A stretch of DNA of 64,000 nucleotides from Streptococcus infantis (GCF_000963255.1 NZ_JYOV01000021.1:24263-88262), one strand, 5' to 3'. Counted from the first letter of the stretch, positions 1 to 8,724 are shown. Notes: generated by a model not told the origin, from the letters alone. Made by a program: numbers and translations.

Positions 1-89
1 TTAGTATGGAAGTTGAAGGGAGCTTTTATGACGAGTTGATTGCCTATGTCGATCACAAAGTGAAAAGAAGAGAGTTAGGACTTGAATAA
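1..89 (+). CDS. ylxR: YlxR family RNA-binding protein, C-terminal end
   Basis: Only the last 28 codons are in the window; the gene starts upstream. The frame ends in a lysine and arginine rich tail followed by TAA. It is assigned from position: in streptococci nusA, ylxR, ylxQ, infB and rbfA form one operon, and the next gene here is a clear ylxQ. The stop overlaps the ylxQ TTG start by 8 bases, which suggests coupled translation. YlxR (DUF448) is a small nucleic-acid-binding protein. The fragment alone would not identify the family. Confidence 0.75.
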   Translation, partial: SMEVEGSFYDELIAYVDHKVKRRELGLE

Positions 90-381
90 ACAAAAAATTG
101 CCAATCTCTTGGGACTTGCTCAGAGAGCAGGGAAAATCATCTCGGGTGAAGAAATGGTCGTCAAGGCTATCCAAGACCAGAAAGTAAAACTGGTATTTCT
201 TGCCCATGATGCTGGTCCCAACCTGGCCAAGAAGATTCAGGATAAAAGTCATTATTATCAAGTAGAAGTTATTACCGTGTTTTCAACACTGGAATTAAGC
301 ATAGCAGTCGGAAAATCAAGAAAAGTTTTGGCTGTGACAGATGCTGGATTTACAAAGAAAATGAGGTCTCTTATGGAATAG
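82..381 (+). CDS. ylxQ: YlxQ, L7Ae-family RNA-binding protein
   Basis: This 99-residue protein has the L7Ae/L30e/Gadd45 ribosomal-protein fold. Visible signatures are the N-terminal [11 protein letters not shown] stretch, the [12 protein letters not shown] segment near the middle, and [11 protein letters not shown] near the C-terminus. Members bind kink-turn RNA and are thought to associate with the ribosome. The start is TTG at 82, inside the end of ylxR, so translation is probably coupled. It sits between ylxR and infB as in most Gram-positive nusA-infB operons. The exact role in streptococci is unsettled. Confidence 0.9.
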   Translation: MNKQKIANLLGLAQRAGKIISGEEMVVKAIQDQKVKLVFLAHDAGPNLAKKIQDKSHYYQVEVITVFSTLELSIAVGKSRKVLAVTDAGFTKKMRSLME

Positions 382-397
382 AAGAGGAGGACATGAT

Positions 398-3151
398 TTG
401 TCTAAGAAAAGATTGTACGAAATCGCAAAAGAACTTGGAAAAGAAAGTAAAGAAGTTGTAGCGCGTGCAAAAGAGTTGGGCTTGGATGTAAAAAGCCACT
501 CATCAAGTGTGGAGGAAGCAGCTGCTTCAAAAATCGTAGCAAGTTTTAAACCTGCTCCTGCTCCAAAGGTAGAATCGAAACCTGTGGCTCCAAAACCAGT
601 TGTCACTAAGGAAGAGACAAAACCAGCAGCAACTGTTGCCCCTAAAGAAGAAAAAGTGGCACCAGCAAAACCGCAGAGTCGAAACTTTAAGGCTGAGCGT
701 GAAGCACGTGCAAAAGAGCAGGCTGAACGACGCAAGCAAAATAAGGGCAATAACCGTGACCATCAACAAAATGGGAATCGTCAAAAAAATGATAACCGTA
801 ATGGTGGTAAACAAGGTCAAGGCAATCGTGACAACCGTCGATTCAATGATCAAGGTAAAAAACAACAAGGTCAGCAAAATCGTGGGAATGACCGACACCA
901 GCAAGAGGACAAACGTCCAAATCAGGCTGGACCACGCATTGACTTTAAAGCCCGTGCAGCTGCTCTAAAAGCAGAGCAAAATGCAGAATATGCTCGTTCA
1001 AGTGAGGAACGCTTCAAGCAGTCTCAAGCTGCCAAAGAAGCCTTGGCTCAAGCAAACAAACGCAAGGAACCTGAGGAAATCTTTGAAGAAGCTGCTAAGT
1101 TAGCTGAACAAGCGCAGCCAGTTCAACCAGTAGTTGAAGTAGCTCCTGCAGCTAAAGAACCTGTAGTGGATACACGTCGTAAGAAACAAGCCCGACCAGA
1201 CAAAGATCGTGATGATTACGATCACGAAGAAGATGGTCCTAGAAAACAACAAAAGAATCGAAGTAGTCAAAATCAAGTGAGAAATCAAAGAAATAGTAAC
1301 TGGAACAATAACAAAAAGAATAAAAAAGGCAATAAGCAAAACAACCGTAATCAGGCACCAAAACCTGTTACAGAGCGTAAGTTCCATGAATTGCCAACAG
1401 AATTTGAATATACAGATGGTATGACCGTTGCGGAAATCGCAAAACGTATCAAACGCGAACCAGCTGAGATTGTTAAGAAACTCTTCATGATGGGTGTGAT
1501 GGCGACACAAAATCAGTCCTTGGACGGTGAAACAATCGAACTCCTCATGGTAGATTACGGTATTGAAGCTAAACAAAAGGTTGAAGTGGACAATGCTGAT
1601 ATCGAACGTTTCTTTGCTGAAGAGGGTTATCTCAATGAAGATGAACTCGTAGAGCGTCCACCAGTTGTAACGATCATGGGACACGTTGACCATGGTAAAA
1701 CAACCCTTTTGGATACCCTTCGTAATTCTCGTGTTGCTACGGGAGAAGCTGGTGGTATCACTCAGCATATCGGTGCTTATCAGATCGAAGAAAATGGTAA
1801 GAAGATTACCTTCCTTGATACACCAGGACACGCGGCCTTTACTTCTATGCGTGCGCGTGGTGCTTCTGTTACCGATATTACCATCTTGGTCGTAGCGGCA
1901 GATGACGGGGTAATGCCTCAGACTATCGAAGCCATCAACCACTCAAAAGCGGCTAATGTTCCAATCATCGTAGCTATCAACAAAATCGATAAACCAGGTG
2001 CCAACCCAGAACGTGTGATCGGTGAATTGGCTGAACATGGTGTTATGTCAACAGCTTGGGGTGGAGATTCTGAGTTCGTAGAAATCTCAGCCAAGTTCAA
2101 CCAAAATATCGATGAACTCTTGGAAACTGTTCTACTTGTGGCTGAAATTCAAGAGCTCAAAGCTGATCCAACAGTTCGTGCCATCGGTACTGTTATCGAA
2201 GCTCGTTTGGATAAAGGAAAAGGTGCGGTCGCAACCCTTCTTGTTCAACAAGGTACTTTGAATGTCCAAGATCCAATCGTTGTCGGAAATACTTTTGGAC
2301 GTGTCCGTGCTATGACCAACGACCTCGGACGTCGTGTGAAGGTTGCAGGCCCATCAACACCAGTATCGATCACAGGTTTGAATGAAGCGCCAATGGCAGG
2401 TGACCACTTTGCTGTTTACGAAGATGAAAAATCTGCGCGTGCAGCTGGTGAAGAACGTGCTAAACGTGCTCTTATGAAGCAACGTCAAGCTACTCAACGT
2501 GTTAGCCTTGAAAACCTCTTTGATACCCTTAAAGCAGGAGAACTCAAGTCTGTTAACGTCATCATCAAGGCAGACGTACAAGGTTCTGTTGAAGCTCTCT
2601 CTGCATCACTTCAAAAGATTGATGTTGAAGGTGTCAAAGTTACCATCGTTCACTCAGCAGTTGGTGCTATCAATGAATCTGACGTGACTCTTGCCGAAGC
2701 TTCAAATGCCTTTATCGTTGGTTTCAACGTGCGTCCTACACCACAAGCTCGTCAACAAGCAGAAGCTGACGATGTAGAAATCCGTCTCCACAGCATCATT
2801 TACAAGGTTATCGAAGAGATGGAAGAAGCCATGAAAGGGATGCTTGATCCAGAATTTAAAGAAAAAGTTATTGGTGAAGCGATCATCCGCGAAACCTTCA
2901 AGGTATCTAAAGTGGGAACAATCGGTGGATTTATGGTTACCAGCGGTAAAGTTACTCGCGACTCTAAAGTCCGTGTCATCCGTGATGGTGTCGTTATTTA
3001 CGATGGTGCCCTAGCTAGCTTGAAACACTATAAAGATGACGTTAAAGAAGTTACAAACGGCCGTGAAGGTGGTCTCATGATTGACGGCTACAATGATATC
3101 AAGATGGATGATGTGATTGAAGCCTACATCATGGAAGAAATCAAGAGATAA
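398..3151 (+). CDS. infB: Translation initiation factor IF-2
   Basis: IF-2 is the GTPase that brings fMet-tRNA to the 30S subunit and promotes subunit joining. The protein is 917 residues. Residues 1-50 form the IF2N fold; roughly residues 50-320 are low-complexity and rich in Ala, Pro, Lys, Gln and Asn; a second IF2N-type segment precedes the G domain. GTPase motifs are GHVDHGKT at 428-435, DTPGH at 474-478 and NKID at 528-531, followed by the beta-barrel domains and the C-terminal tRNA-binding domain. The start is TTG at 398, seven bases after GAGGAGG; an ATG at 393 is in another frame. The long linker between N- and G-domains is typical of streptococci. Confidence 0.98.
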   Translation: MSKKRLYEIAKELGKESKEVVARAKELGLDVKSHSSSVEEAAASKIVASFKPAPAPKVESKPVAPKPVVTKEETKPAATVAPKEEKVAPAKPQSRNFKAEREARAKEQAERRKQNKGNNRDHQQNGNRQKNDNRNGGKQGQGNRDNRRFNDQGKKQQGQQNRGNDRHQQEDKRPNQAGPRIDFKARAAALKAEQNAEYARSSEERFKQSQAAKEALAQANKRKEPEEIFEEAAKLAEQAQPVQPVVEVAPAAKEPVVDTRRKKQARPDKDRDDYDHEEDGPRKQQKNRSSQNQVRNQRNSNWNNNKKNKKGNKQNNRNQAPKPVTERKFHELPTEFEYTDGMTVAEIAKRIKREPAEIVKKLFMMGVMATQNQSLDGETIELLMVDYGIEAKQKVEVDNADIERFFAEEGYLNEDELVERPPVVTIMGHVDHGKTTLLDTLRNSRVATGEAGGITQHIGAYQIEENGKKITFLDTPGHAAFTSMRARGASVTDITILVVAADDGVMPQTIEAINHSKAANVPIIVAINKIDKPGANPERVIGELAEHGVMSTAWGGDSEFVEISAKFNQNIDELLETVLLVAEIQELKADPTVRAIGTVIEARLDKGKGAVATLLVQQGTLNVQDPIVVGNTFGRVRAMTNDLGRRVKVAGPSTPVSITGLNEAPMAGDHFAVYEDEKSARAAGEERAKRALMKQRQATQRVSLENLFDTLKAGELKSVNVIIKADVQGSVEALSASLQKIDVEGVKVTIVHSAVGAINESDVTLAEASNAFIVGFNVRPTPQARQQAEADDVEIRLHSIIYKVIEEMEEAMKGMLDPEFKEKVIGEAIIRETFKVSKVGTIGGFMVTSGKVTRDSKVRVIRDGVVIYDGALASLKHYKDDVKEVTNGREGGLMIDGYNDIKMDDVIEAYIMEEIKR

Positions 3152-3265
3152 TAGAGAAACGATAGCCGATTTGACTCGTCGTCAACAACGCCTTGATGAA
3201 CCCTTAGTTCTATCTATGGCTTGTTTCCTAGATTCAAATGGCTCTAGTTCCTCTATCTACTAGAC

Positions 3266-3295
3266 AAAGCTAGGTCTACTGGCCTAGCTTTTGGT
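3266..3295 (+). terminator. Hairpin between infB and rbfA
   Basis: The arms AAAGCTAGG and CCTAGCTTT are perfectly complementary with an 8-base loop and run into a short T stretch. It lies about 115 bases past infB and 25 bases before rbfA, so it is more likely an attenuator or processing hairpin than a complete operon end. The remaining sequence from 3152 to 3265 contains no open frame that I can support. Confidence 0.6.
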
Positions 3296-3318
3296 TCAAT
3301 TGAGAGAAAGGAAAAAGC

Positions 3319-3669
3319 ATGGCAAATCATTTCCGTACGGATCGTGTGGGCATGGAAATCAAGCGCGAAGTCAATGAGATTTTGCAAAAGAAAGTCCGTG
3401 ATCCGCGTGTCCAAGGTGTGACTATCACTGATGTTCAGATGCTAGGTGACTTGTCTGTTGCTAAGGTCTACTACACTATTTTGAGTAATCTTGCCTCAGA
3501 TAATCAGAAAGCTCAAGTCGGGCTTGAAAAAGCAACTGGCACCATCAAACGTGAGCTTGGTCGCAATTTGAAATTGTACAAAATTCCAGACTTAACTTTC
3601 GTCAAAGACGAATCCATCGAATATGGAAACAAGATTGACGAGATGCTACGCAATCTGGATAAAAATTAA
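3319..3669 (+). CDS. rbfA: 30S ribosome-binding factor RbfA
   Basis: RbfA is a KH-fold factor that binds immature 30S subunits and helps finish the 16S 5' end. The product is 116 residues, the usual size. It begins [18 protein letters not shown], typical of the streptococcal protein, and carries the RDPRV segment (about residues 32-36) and VTITDVQ strand seen in the family. An AGAAAGGA ribosome site precedes the ATG. It closes the infB operon and is followed at once by a strong terminator. Confidence 0.96.
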   Translation: MANHFRTDRVGMEIKREVNEILQKKVRDPRVQGVTITDVQMLGDLSVAKVYYTILSNLASDNQKAQVGLEKATGTIKRELGRNLKLYKIPDLTFVKDESIEYGNKIDEMLRNLDKN

Positions 3670-3673
3670 GCTG

Positions 3674-3697
3674 AAAGAGGGGAGACCCTCTTTTTTG
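3674..3697 (+). terminator. Rho-independent terminator after rbfA
   Basis: AAAGAGGG pairs with CCCTCTTT around a GAGA tetraloop, followed by T residues. It starts five bases past the rbfA stop. Confidence 0.9.
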
Positions 3698-3827
3698 TGT
3701 GTCTATAAGTAGTCATTGTCTAATCAGATTAGATGAGTAGAAATCAAGAAAATAAATCTTGGAAATATCATTTATTCCATAAATATGATAAGATAAAGCT
3801 TGATACGAATGAAAAACGGAGATAGAG

Positions 3828-4607
3828 ATGGCTAAAGAAGATGTGGCGATGCAAGTGTTGCAACAGGTAGTAAAACTTCCTGTCGTCAAAGTGAACCGGT
3901 CAAAATTTTTAATGGATAAATTCTCTAAGGAAGTGGCTTCAAAGGATATTCCTAGATTATTGGAAGAAGGGCCGACAGCTTTATTACCTCAGGAAACCTT
4001 AGATCGAGTGGCCAATGCCTGTATTAAAGATAATGTTTTACTGGCAAGTGGGACATCTGTTTTAGCAGGTTTACCTGGAGGTATTGCCATGGCGGTTACA
4101 ATTCCGACAGATGTAGCCCAGTTTTACGCATTTTCATTGAAACTAGCCCAGGAGCTAGGCTATATTTACGGCTATGATGATCTCTGGGCTTCGCGAAATG
4201 AGCTGAGCGAAGAAGCTAAAAATACCCTCTTGCTCTATCTGGGAGTGATGTTGGGAGTAAATGGTGCGGGCGCTCTACTTCGTTCTGGTGGTGTTACAGT
4301 TGCTAAGCAAGTGATGAAAATTGTAAACAAAAAGTCTTTGACAAAGACTCTTTGGTATCCAATTTTGGAAAAAGTTCTGAAAATCTTTGGAGTGAATCTG
4401 ACCAAGTGAGGATTGGCTAAGGGGATGGGAAAAGTTATTCCGATCTTAGGTGGAGTCCTATCAGGTGGCTTAACTTTTGCGACCATGAAACCCATGGGAG
4501 AAAGATTGCAAAAAGAATTGTCCAAATTGATTAACTACGATGAAGCACAATATCAAAGAGATGTTGCCACTATCCAAAAAGAGGTTGAAATCATCGAAGG
4601 AGAATGA
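3828..4607 (+). pseudogene. EcsC-family protein, interrupted by an in-frame TGA
   Basis: Two stretches lie in one frame. The first (3828-4409, 193 residues) begins with ATG after a GGAGAT ribosome site, has a hydrophobic glycine-rich centre (GTSVLAGLPGGIAMAVTIP, about residues 74-92) and ends at TGA 4407-4409. Reading straight through that stop continues for 65 more codons (GLAKGMGKVIPILGG onward), ending at TGA 4605-4607. The joined product, about 258 residues, resembles EcsC-domain proteins, and the piece after the stop looks like the conserved end of that domain. No ribosome site precedes TTG 4413. The simplest reading is one gene broken by a point mutation such as CGA to TGA. The function of EcsC proteins is poorly known. 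Confidence 0.7.
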
Positions 4608-4608
4608 C

Positions 4609-4791
4609 ATGGGGATCATAACAGTACTGGCCAAAACCTACGGTAATTATCTTCTTACAAGGCAAGCTTTAAAAGTTGCAGAAACCATAAAAAAAGATGA
4701 AAACACAGTAGTTAGTTTGGCGAAATTAGTTCTCGTAGATAAGCTTATGGATACAGCTACTTGGTTGATGAAACCGGAGGATAAAGAATGA
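4609..4791 (+). CDS. Small conserved protein, 60 residues
   Basis: ATG 4609 follows AAGGAG by six bases and one base after the stop of the EcsC frame. The 60-residue product begins MGIITVLAKTYGNYLLTRQALK and is amphipathic and lysine rich, with no motif that I recognise. Its stop overlaps the ATG of the next small gene in an ATGA, so the EcsC frame, this gene and the next look co-translated. A longer frame back to 4540 exists but would run through the EcsC coding region. Confidence 0.65.
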   Translation: MGIITVLAKTYGNYLLTRQALKVAETIKKDENTVVSLAKLVLVDKLMDTATWLMKPEDKE

Positions 4792-4940
4792 AATCTTTTT
4801 GGAGGTTCTTTACTCTTCTTTTTATAACACCAATTGTTGGTCTGATAAAAATTCTCTGGTTTTTAGTCTCTTTCGCCTTCCAATTACTGTTCTATAAGAT
4901 TCTTTTAAAGATCATAGACTGGTTTTTCAAATTTCTCTGA
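4788..4940 (+). CDS. Very small hydrophobic membrane protein, 50 residues
   Basis: ATG 4788 overlaps the previous stop (ATGA), and a GGAGG lies ten bases upstream inside the preceding gene. The frame runs 50 codons to TGA 4938-4940. The product is almost entirely hydrophobic and aromatic, with two probable membrane segments around residues 6-20 and 21-45 broken by lysines. No family is recognised. The close coupling and good ribosome site are the evidence that it is real. It could be a membrane partner of the EcsC protein; that is a guess from position. Confidence 0.55.
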   Translation: MKSFWRFFTLLFITPIVGLIKILWFLVSFAFQLLFYKILLKIIDWFFKFL

Positions 4941-5020
4941 TGATCATGGTAAGGATAAGACTTTGAGGTTTTACTAGGAAGAGTCTATATAATTAGAAAT
5001 AATGAAGTTATACGAAATAA

Positions 5021-5050
5021 ACTAGCAAGTCTTCTACTGCTAGTTTTTTA
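5021..5050 (+). terminator. Terminator after the EcsC/small-gene cluster
   Basis: ACTAGCA pairs with TGCTAGT around a 10-base loop and is followed by six T residues. Confidence 0.8.
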
Positions 5051-5063
5051 ATCTTTGCCCTTG

Positions 5064-5072
5064 TGGTATAAT
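5064..5072 (+). promoter_or_regulatory. Extended -10 promoter before the DUF1858 gene
   Basis: TGGTATAAT is a perfect extended -10 element about 40 bases before the start codon. No good -35 hexamer is placed correctly, which is normal for extended -10 promoters. Confidence 0.6.
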
Positions 5073-5112
5073 AAAAGAGAAAAAACTGTTAGAGAATATG
5101 ATGGAGGTTATG

Positions 5113-5346
5113 ATGGACAATATCATTGATGTATCTATTCCTGTTGCGGAAGTGGTGGACAAGCATCCAGAAGTTTTAGATATCCTAGTAGAACTTGGTT
5201 TTAAACCTCTTGCAAATCCTTTGATGAGAAATACAGTCGGACGAAAAGTATCGCTCAAACAGGGGTCTAAGCTCGAGGGAACTCCTATGGATAAGATTGT
5301 ACGCACACTTGAAGCGAATGGTTACGAAGTGATTGGATTAGACTAA
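5113..5346 (+). CDS. DUF1858 domain protein
   Basis: Product of 77 residues starting MDNIIDVSIPVAEVVDKHPEVLDIL, a pattern of DUF1858 (ScdA N-terminal-like) domains. ATG 5113 is chosen because GGAGG at 5103-5107 is five bases away; ATGs at 5098, 5101 and 5110 are too close to or upstream of it. The family normally has an HPE/LL sequence and in many bacteria is the first domain of iron-centre repair proteins. Here it is a separate protein whose stop overlaps the start of the DUF438 gene by one base, so the two probably act together. Confidence 0.85.
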   Translation: MDNIIDVSIPVAEVVDKHPEVLDILVELGFKPLANPLMRNTVGRKVSLKQGSKLEGTPMDKIVRTLEANGYEVIGLD

Positions 5347-6680
5347 TGACAGATGAACGAATTCATGTCCTACGGGATATTTTATTAGAATTGCATAATG
5401 GAGCCTCCCCTGAATCCGTTCAGGAACGCTTTGATGCAACCTTTACAGGTGTATCAGCTATCGAGATTTCCCTTATGGAGCACGAGTTGATGAACTCGGA
5501 CTCAGGTGTGACCTTTGAAGATGTCATGGAGCTCTGTGATGTCCATGCCAATCTCTTTAAAAATGCTGTTAAGGGTGTCGAAGTTGAAGATACAGAGCAT
5601 CCTGGTCATCCTGTGCGTGTCTTTAAAGATGAAAATCTAGCCCTCCGTGCGGCCTTGATTCGTGTTCGTAGATTATTAGATACATATGAGTCTATGGAAG
5701 ACGAGGAAATGCTTGCGGAGATGCGTAAGGGTTTGGTTCGGCAGATGGGACTTGTAGGTCAATTTGACCGTCATTACCAGCGCAAGGAAGAGCTCTTCTT
5801 TCCTATTATGGAGCGTTATGGGCATGATTCGCCACCAAAAGTCATGTGGGGAGTGGATGACCAGATCAGGGAACTTTTTCAGAAAGCCTTGGCGACAGCC
5901 AAGTCCCTACCAGAAGTGTCCATTAGCACTGTAAAGGCTGATTTTGAGGCTTTTGCGACTGAATTTGAGAGTATGATTTTCAAGGAAGAATCTATCCTCC
6001 TCATGATTCTACTAGAATCCTTTACCCAGGATGATTGGATTCAGATTGCTGAGGGAAGTGATGCTTATGGCTATGCCATTATCCGTCCGTATGAGAAATG
6101 GGTTCCTGAACGTAAAAGCTTTGTTGAGAAGAAAAGTGTAGAAGAGCCAAGTCAGCCAGAAACTGTAGAAGGCCAAGTTCAGAAGGTTATCGACACGCCA
6201 GAAGGTCAGTTTACTATCACCTTCACACCTAAGGAAAAGGAAGCGGTAGTAGATCGCCATAGTCAACAGGCTTTTGGTAATGGCTATCTCTCAGTCGAGC
6301 AGGCTAATCTTATTCTCAACCATCTGCCAATGGAAATTACCTTTGTTAATAAGGATGATATTTTCCAGTATTACAATGACAATACGCCAGCGGATGAGAT
6401 GATTTTCAAGCGGACACCGTCTCAAGTCGGGCGAAATGTTGAGCTTTGTCACCCACCCAAGTACCTTGATAAGGTAAAGACCATTATGAAAGGTCTTCGT
6501 GACGGGGTCAAGGACAAGTACGAGATGTGGTTCAAGTCCGAGTCACGAGGTAAGTTTGTCCATATCACCTATGCTGCAGTACACGATGAAAATGGAGAAT
6601 TTCAAGGAGTCTTGGAGTATGTTCAGGATATCCAGCCTTACCGTGAGATTGATACAGACTATTTCCGTGGATTAGAATAA
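5346..6680 (+). CDS. DUF438 / hemerythrin-like / PAS protein
   Basis: A 444-residue protein. Residues about 1-70 match DUF438. The middle part (about 80-235) is a helical hemerythrin-like HHE domain with FDRHYQRKEELFFPIMER. Residues about 318-436 form a PAS_10-type domain containing the CHPPKYLDKV signature. Hemerythrin-like domains bind a di-iron centre and sense or handle oxygen or nitric oxide. One usual metal position is unusual: WGVDDQIREL has Asp where many relatives have His. TAATG couples it to the DUF1858 gene. The pair resembles a split ScdA/RIC-type system; its actual role in an organism with little iron-sulfur metabolism is unknown. Confidence 0.85.
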   Translation: MTDERIHVLRDILLELHNGASPESVQERFDATFTGVSAIEISLMEHELMNSDSGVTFEDVMELCDVHANLFKNAVKGVEVEDTEHPGHPVRVFKDENLALRAALIRVRRLLDTYESMEDEEMLAEMRKGLVRQMGLVGQFDRHYQRKEELFFPIMERYGHDSPPKVMWGVDDQIRELFQKALATAKSLPEVSISTVKADFEAFATEFESMIFKEESILLMILLESFTQDDWIQIAEGSDAYGYAIIRPYEKWVPERKSFVEKKSVEEPSQPETVEGQVQKVIDTPEGQFTITFTPKEKEAVVDRHSQQAFGNGYLSVEQANLILNHLPMEITFVNKDDIFQYYNDNTPADEMIFKRTPSQVGRNVELCHPPKYLDKVKTIMKGLRDGVKDKYEMWFKSESRGKFVHITYAAVHDENGEFQGVLEYVQDIQPYREIDTDYFRGLE

Positions 6681-6689
6681 GGAGAAAAA

Positions 6690-6944
6690 ATGAGTTACGA
6701 ACAAGAATTTATGAAAGAATTTGAAGCTTGGGTCAATACCCAGATTATGATCAATGATATGGCGCTCAAGGAAAGCCAAAAGGTCTATGAAGAAGACCAA
6801 GATGAGCGTGCTAAAGATGCCATGATTCGCTATGAAAGCCGCTTGGATGCCTACCAGTTCTTGCTAGGCAAATTTGAAAACTTCAAGGCAGGCAAGGGTT
6901 TCCATGACTTGCCAGAGGATTTGTTTGGTCAGAGACATTATTAA
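6690..6944 (+). CDS. DUF1912 family protein
   Basis: An 84-residue, charged, mostly helical protein starting MSYEQEFMKEFEAWVNTQIMIN, matching the streptococcal DUF1912 family as I remember it. A GGAGAAA ribosome site precedes the ATG, nine bases past the DUF438 stop, so it belongs to the same transcript. No catalytic motif or membrane segment is visible and the function is unknown. A convergent terminator follows. Confidence 0.8.
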   Translation: MSYEQEFMKEFEAWVNTQIMINDMALKESQKVYEEDQDERAKDAMIRYESRLDAYQFLLGKFENFKAGKGFHDLPEDLFGQRHY

Positions 6945-6953
6945 GAACTATAA

Positions 6954-6983
6954 AAAAAGTGTGGTCTATAAACCGCACTTTTT
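6954..6983. terminator. Bidirectional terminator
   Basis: AAAAAGTGTGGT pairs with ACCGCACTTTTT with one wobble pair and a 6-base loop. A and T runs on both sides allow it to serve the plus-strand DUF1912 gene and the minus-strand DUF898 remnant. Confidence 0.85.
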
Positions 6984-7287
6984 ACATATGATGGGTATGC
7001 TTGGTAATCCATTGTTCTGTTTTTATTTTTAACCAAAATGAATAGATTCCAAAAGTGATAATCGTCAGTAAGAACCATTTGATCCAATTTCCAAATAACT
7101 GGGTGCCAGTTCCATCAAAATATAAACGTTGACCATCGATGACAGTATGTCTGACTTTCCAACCTTGCATAAAACAAACGGCCCAAGGTGTGGCAATTCC
7201 TAGAGTTAAGCTGATGATGAAAAAAGCGACAATCCAGTGCCCGATAAAGCTGAGTAATCCACCGTCAAAATAACTTTATTTGTTCAT
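6982..7287 (-). pseudogene. DUF898 family membrane protein with nonsense codon 4
   Basis: On the minus strand ATG 7287-7285 follows AAGGAG by eight bases. Its fourth codon is TAA (7278-7276); after it the frame stays open to 6982 and encodes SYFDGGLLSFIGHW and two hydrophobic segments, then MQGWKVRHTVIDGQRLYFDGTG and IKWFLLTIITFGIYSFW, which is the DUF898 pattern. Only the last 62 codons lie behind an internal ATG (7170), which has no clear ribosome site and would lose the first membrane segment. A CAA to TAA change would explain it. I therefore call it a recent pseudogene of about 101 codons. Confidence 0.7.
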
Positions 7288-7415
7288 ATAGAATCTCCTT
7301 AGAATTTTATGGATAAGTAAATCATTACTTTGAGGTATTGTACCATAGGAGGAGATAGGAATCAATATTTCTTGAAATGAGGCACTATAGTTCAAACGAA
7401 AATAGCATTCACGAT

Positions 7416-7444
7416 TTGTCCTACTTATCTTTTTGTGTTACAAT
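7416..7444 (+). promoter_or_regulatory. Promoter of the DUF4651-thioredoxin-ytpR group
   Basis: TTGTCC and TACAAT are separated by 17 bases. The -10 ends seven bases before the ATG at 7451, so the predicted transcript starts at or within a base or two of the start codon. Confidence 0.75.
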
Positions 7445-7450
7445 GTTAGC

Positions 7451-7741
7451 ATGAAAACGAAAAATATCATTAAAACAGGTTTGGCATTAGTAGGCCTCGG
7501 AGCACTTGTTTTTGGAGCTAAGAAAGTAGCCGATGATCACAAACTCATGAAAACGCAGGAAGAGTTGACCGCTATTGTGCGTGACTCCTTTTCAGAGATG
7601 GGTGAAATTGCGACTCTCTATGTCCAAGTCTACGAAAGTAGCTTAGAGCGTCTCGTTGGTGGTGTCATTTTTGAAGATGGTCGTCACTATACCTTTGTCT
7701 ATGAAGATGAAGATCTCATCTATGAGGAGGAAGTCTTATGA
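7451..7741 (+). CDS. DUF4651 domain protein, membrane anchored
   Basis: A 96-residue product: one N-terminal membrane segment (about residues 7-24, IIKTGLALVGLGALVFGA) followed by an acidic soluble domain of the DUF4651 type. The start is ATG 7451; a frame back to 7433 includes the promoter -10 and can be excluded. No ribosome site precedes the ATG, and the promoter geometry predicts a leaderless message. Its stop overlaps the thioredoxin ATG (ATGA), implying co-expression and possibly a role with a thiol partner at the membrane. The function is unknown. Confidence 0.8.
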   Translation: MKTKNIIKTGLALVGLGALVFGAKKVADDHKLMKTQEELTAIVRDSFSEMGEIATLYVQVYESSLERLVGGVIFEDGRHYTFVYEDEDLIYEEEVL

Positions 7742-8055
7742 TAATTCCTCATAGTTTGGAAGAATTAGCTAATCTAGTTGAACAGGATGGTAAGAAGGTC
7801 TTCCTTTTTGTTGCGGATTGGTGTGGCGATTGTCGTTATATCTACCCTGCCTTGCCAGAGATTGAAGAATCAAATCCAGAGTTTACCTTTATACGAGTAG
7901 ACCGTGATGAGTACATGGACTTAGCCAAACTTTGGGATGTTTACGGGATTCCAAGTCTTGTTGTCTTAGATAAGGACAAGGAGATTGGGCGCTTTGTCAA
8001 TCGTGACCGTAAAACCAAGGCACAAATTAACGACTTTTTAGCAGGATTAAAATAG
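7738..8055 (+). CDS. Thioredoxin family protein
   Basis: A 105-residue single-domain thioredoxin fold with the redox motif WCGDC at residues 28-32 (cysteines 29 and 32) and the cis-proline loop YGIPSLVVLD near residue 74. The usual WCGPC is replaced by CGDC, so it is an atypical thioredoxin rather than TrxA. There is no signal peptide, so it is cytoplasmic. It overlaps the DUF4651 gene by four bases and is 13 bases ahead of ytpR. The substrate is unknown. Confidence 0.9.
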   Translation: MIIPHSLEELANLVEQDGKKVFLFVADWCGDCRYIYPALPEIEESNPEFTFIRVDRDEYMDLAKLWDVYGIPSLVVLDKDKEIGRFVNRDRKTKAQINDFLAGLK

Positions 8056-8068
8056 GAGAAAAGAAAGA

Positions 8069-8695
8069 ATGATTTTTACATATAACAAAGAACATGTTGG
8101 TGATGTCCTTATGGTCATCGTGAAAAACAGTGGCGATGCCAAACTAGATGTTGAACGTAAAGGCAATGTGGCGCGTGTTTTCCTAAAGGAAACAGGTGAA
8201 ACTGTTGCTTGGAATATTTTTGAAGTTTCTAGCTTATTCGAAATTGAGGAACGTGGCCAAGTATTCTTGACAGACGACCAAGTAGCTCGTTTGAACCAAG
8301 AATTGCAAGCTCAAGATTTTACCGAAGAGATTATCAATGACAAGGAACCGAAATTTGTCGTTGGTGAAATTGTAGAGATGGTGGCACATCCAGATAGTGA
8401 TCACTTGAACATCTGTCAAGTTGCTGTTGGAAATGATAAGACAGTGCAAATCGTGGCAGGTGCTCCAAATGCGCGTCTTGGTTTGAAAACCATTGTAGCT
8501 CTTCCGGGAGCTATGATGCCAAAAGGGAATCTCATTTTCCCAGGGGAACTTCGTGGGGAAAAGAGTTTTGGGATGATGTGCAGTCCTCGTGAACTTGCCT
8601 TACCAAATGCTCCACAAAAGCGTGGTGTCATTGAATTGTCCGAAGACCAAGTTGTTGGAACTCCATTCGATCCGTCTAAACACTGGATAGCTTAA
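8069..8695 (+). CDS. ytpR: YtpR family tRNA-binding protein
   Basis: A 208-residue protein with an N-terminal streptococcal/bacillar YtpR domain and a C-terminal EMAP/tRNA_bind OB fold (about residues 90-200), seen in VGEIVEMVAHPDSDHLNICQV, IVAGAPNARLGLKTIVALPGA and FGMMCSPREL. The same OB domain occurs at the N-terminus of phenylalanyl-tRNA synthetase beta chains, but the catalytic parts are absent here. An AGGAGAAAAG ribosome site precedes ATG 8069. It probably binds tRNA or another structured RNA. Confidence 0.9.
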   Translation: MIFTYNKEHVGDVLMVIVKNSGDAKLDVERKGNVARVFLKETGETVAWNIFEVSSLFEIEERGQVFLTDDQVARLNQELQAQDFTEEIINDKEPKFVVGEIVEMVAHPDSDHLNICQVAVGNDKTVQIVAGAPNARLGLKTIVALPGAMMPKGNLIFPGELRGEKSFGMMCSPRELALPNAPQKRGVIELSEDQVVGTPFDPSKHWIA

Positions 8696-8724
8696 ATTTG
8701 TTCAGTTAGATAGGAGAAAGTAAG

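Noticed and set aside
1100..1942. Long minus-strand open frame inside infB
   Set aside because: Composition is that of an antisense shadow (Cys, Phe, Ile rich) with no ribosome site, and infB on the other strand is certain.
4407..4409. Programmed readthrough or selenocysteine at the EcsC TGA
   Set aside because: No SECIS-like hairpin follows and streptococci lack the selenocysteine machinery; a point mutation is simpler.
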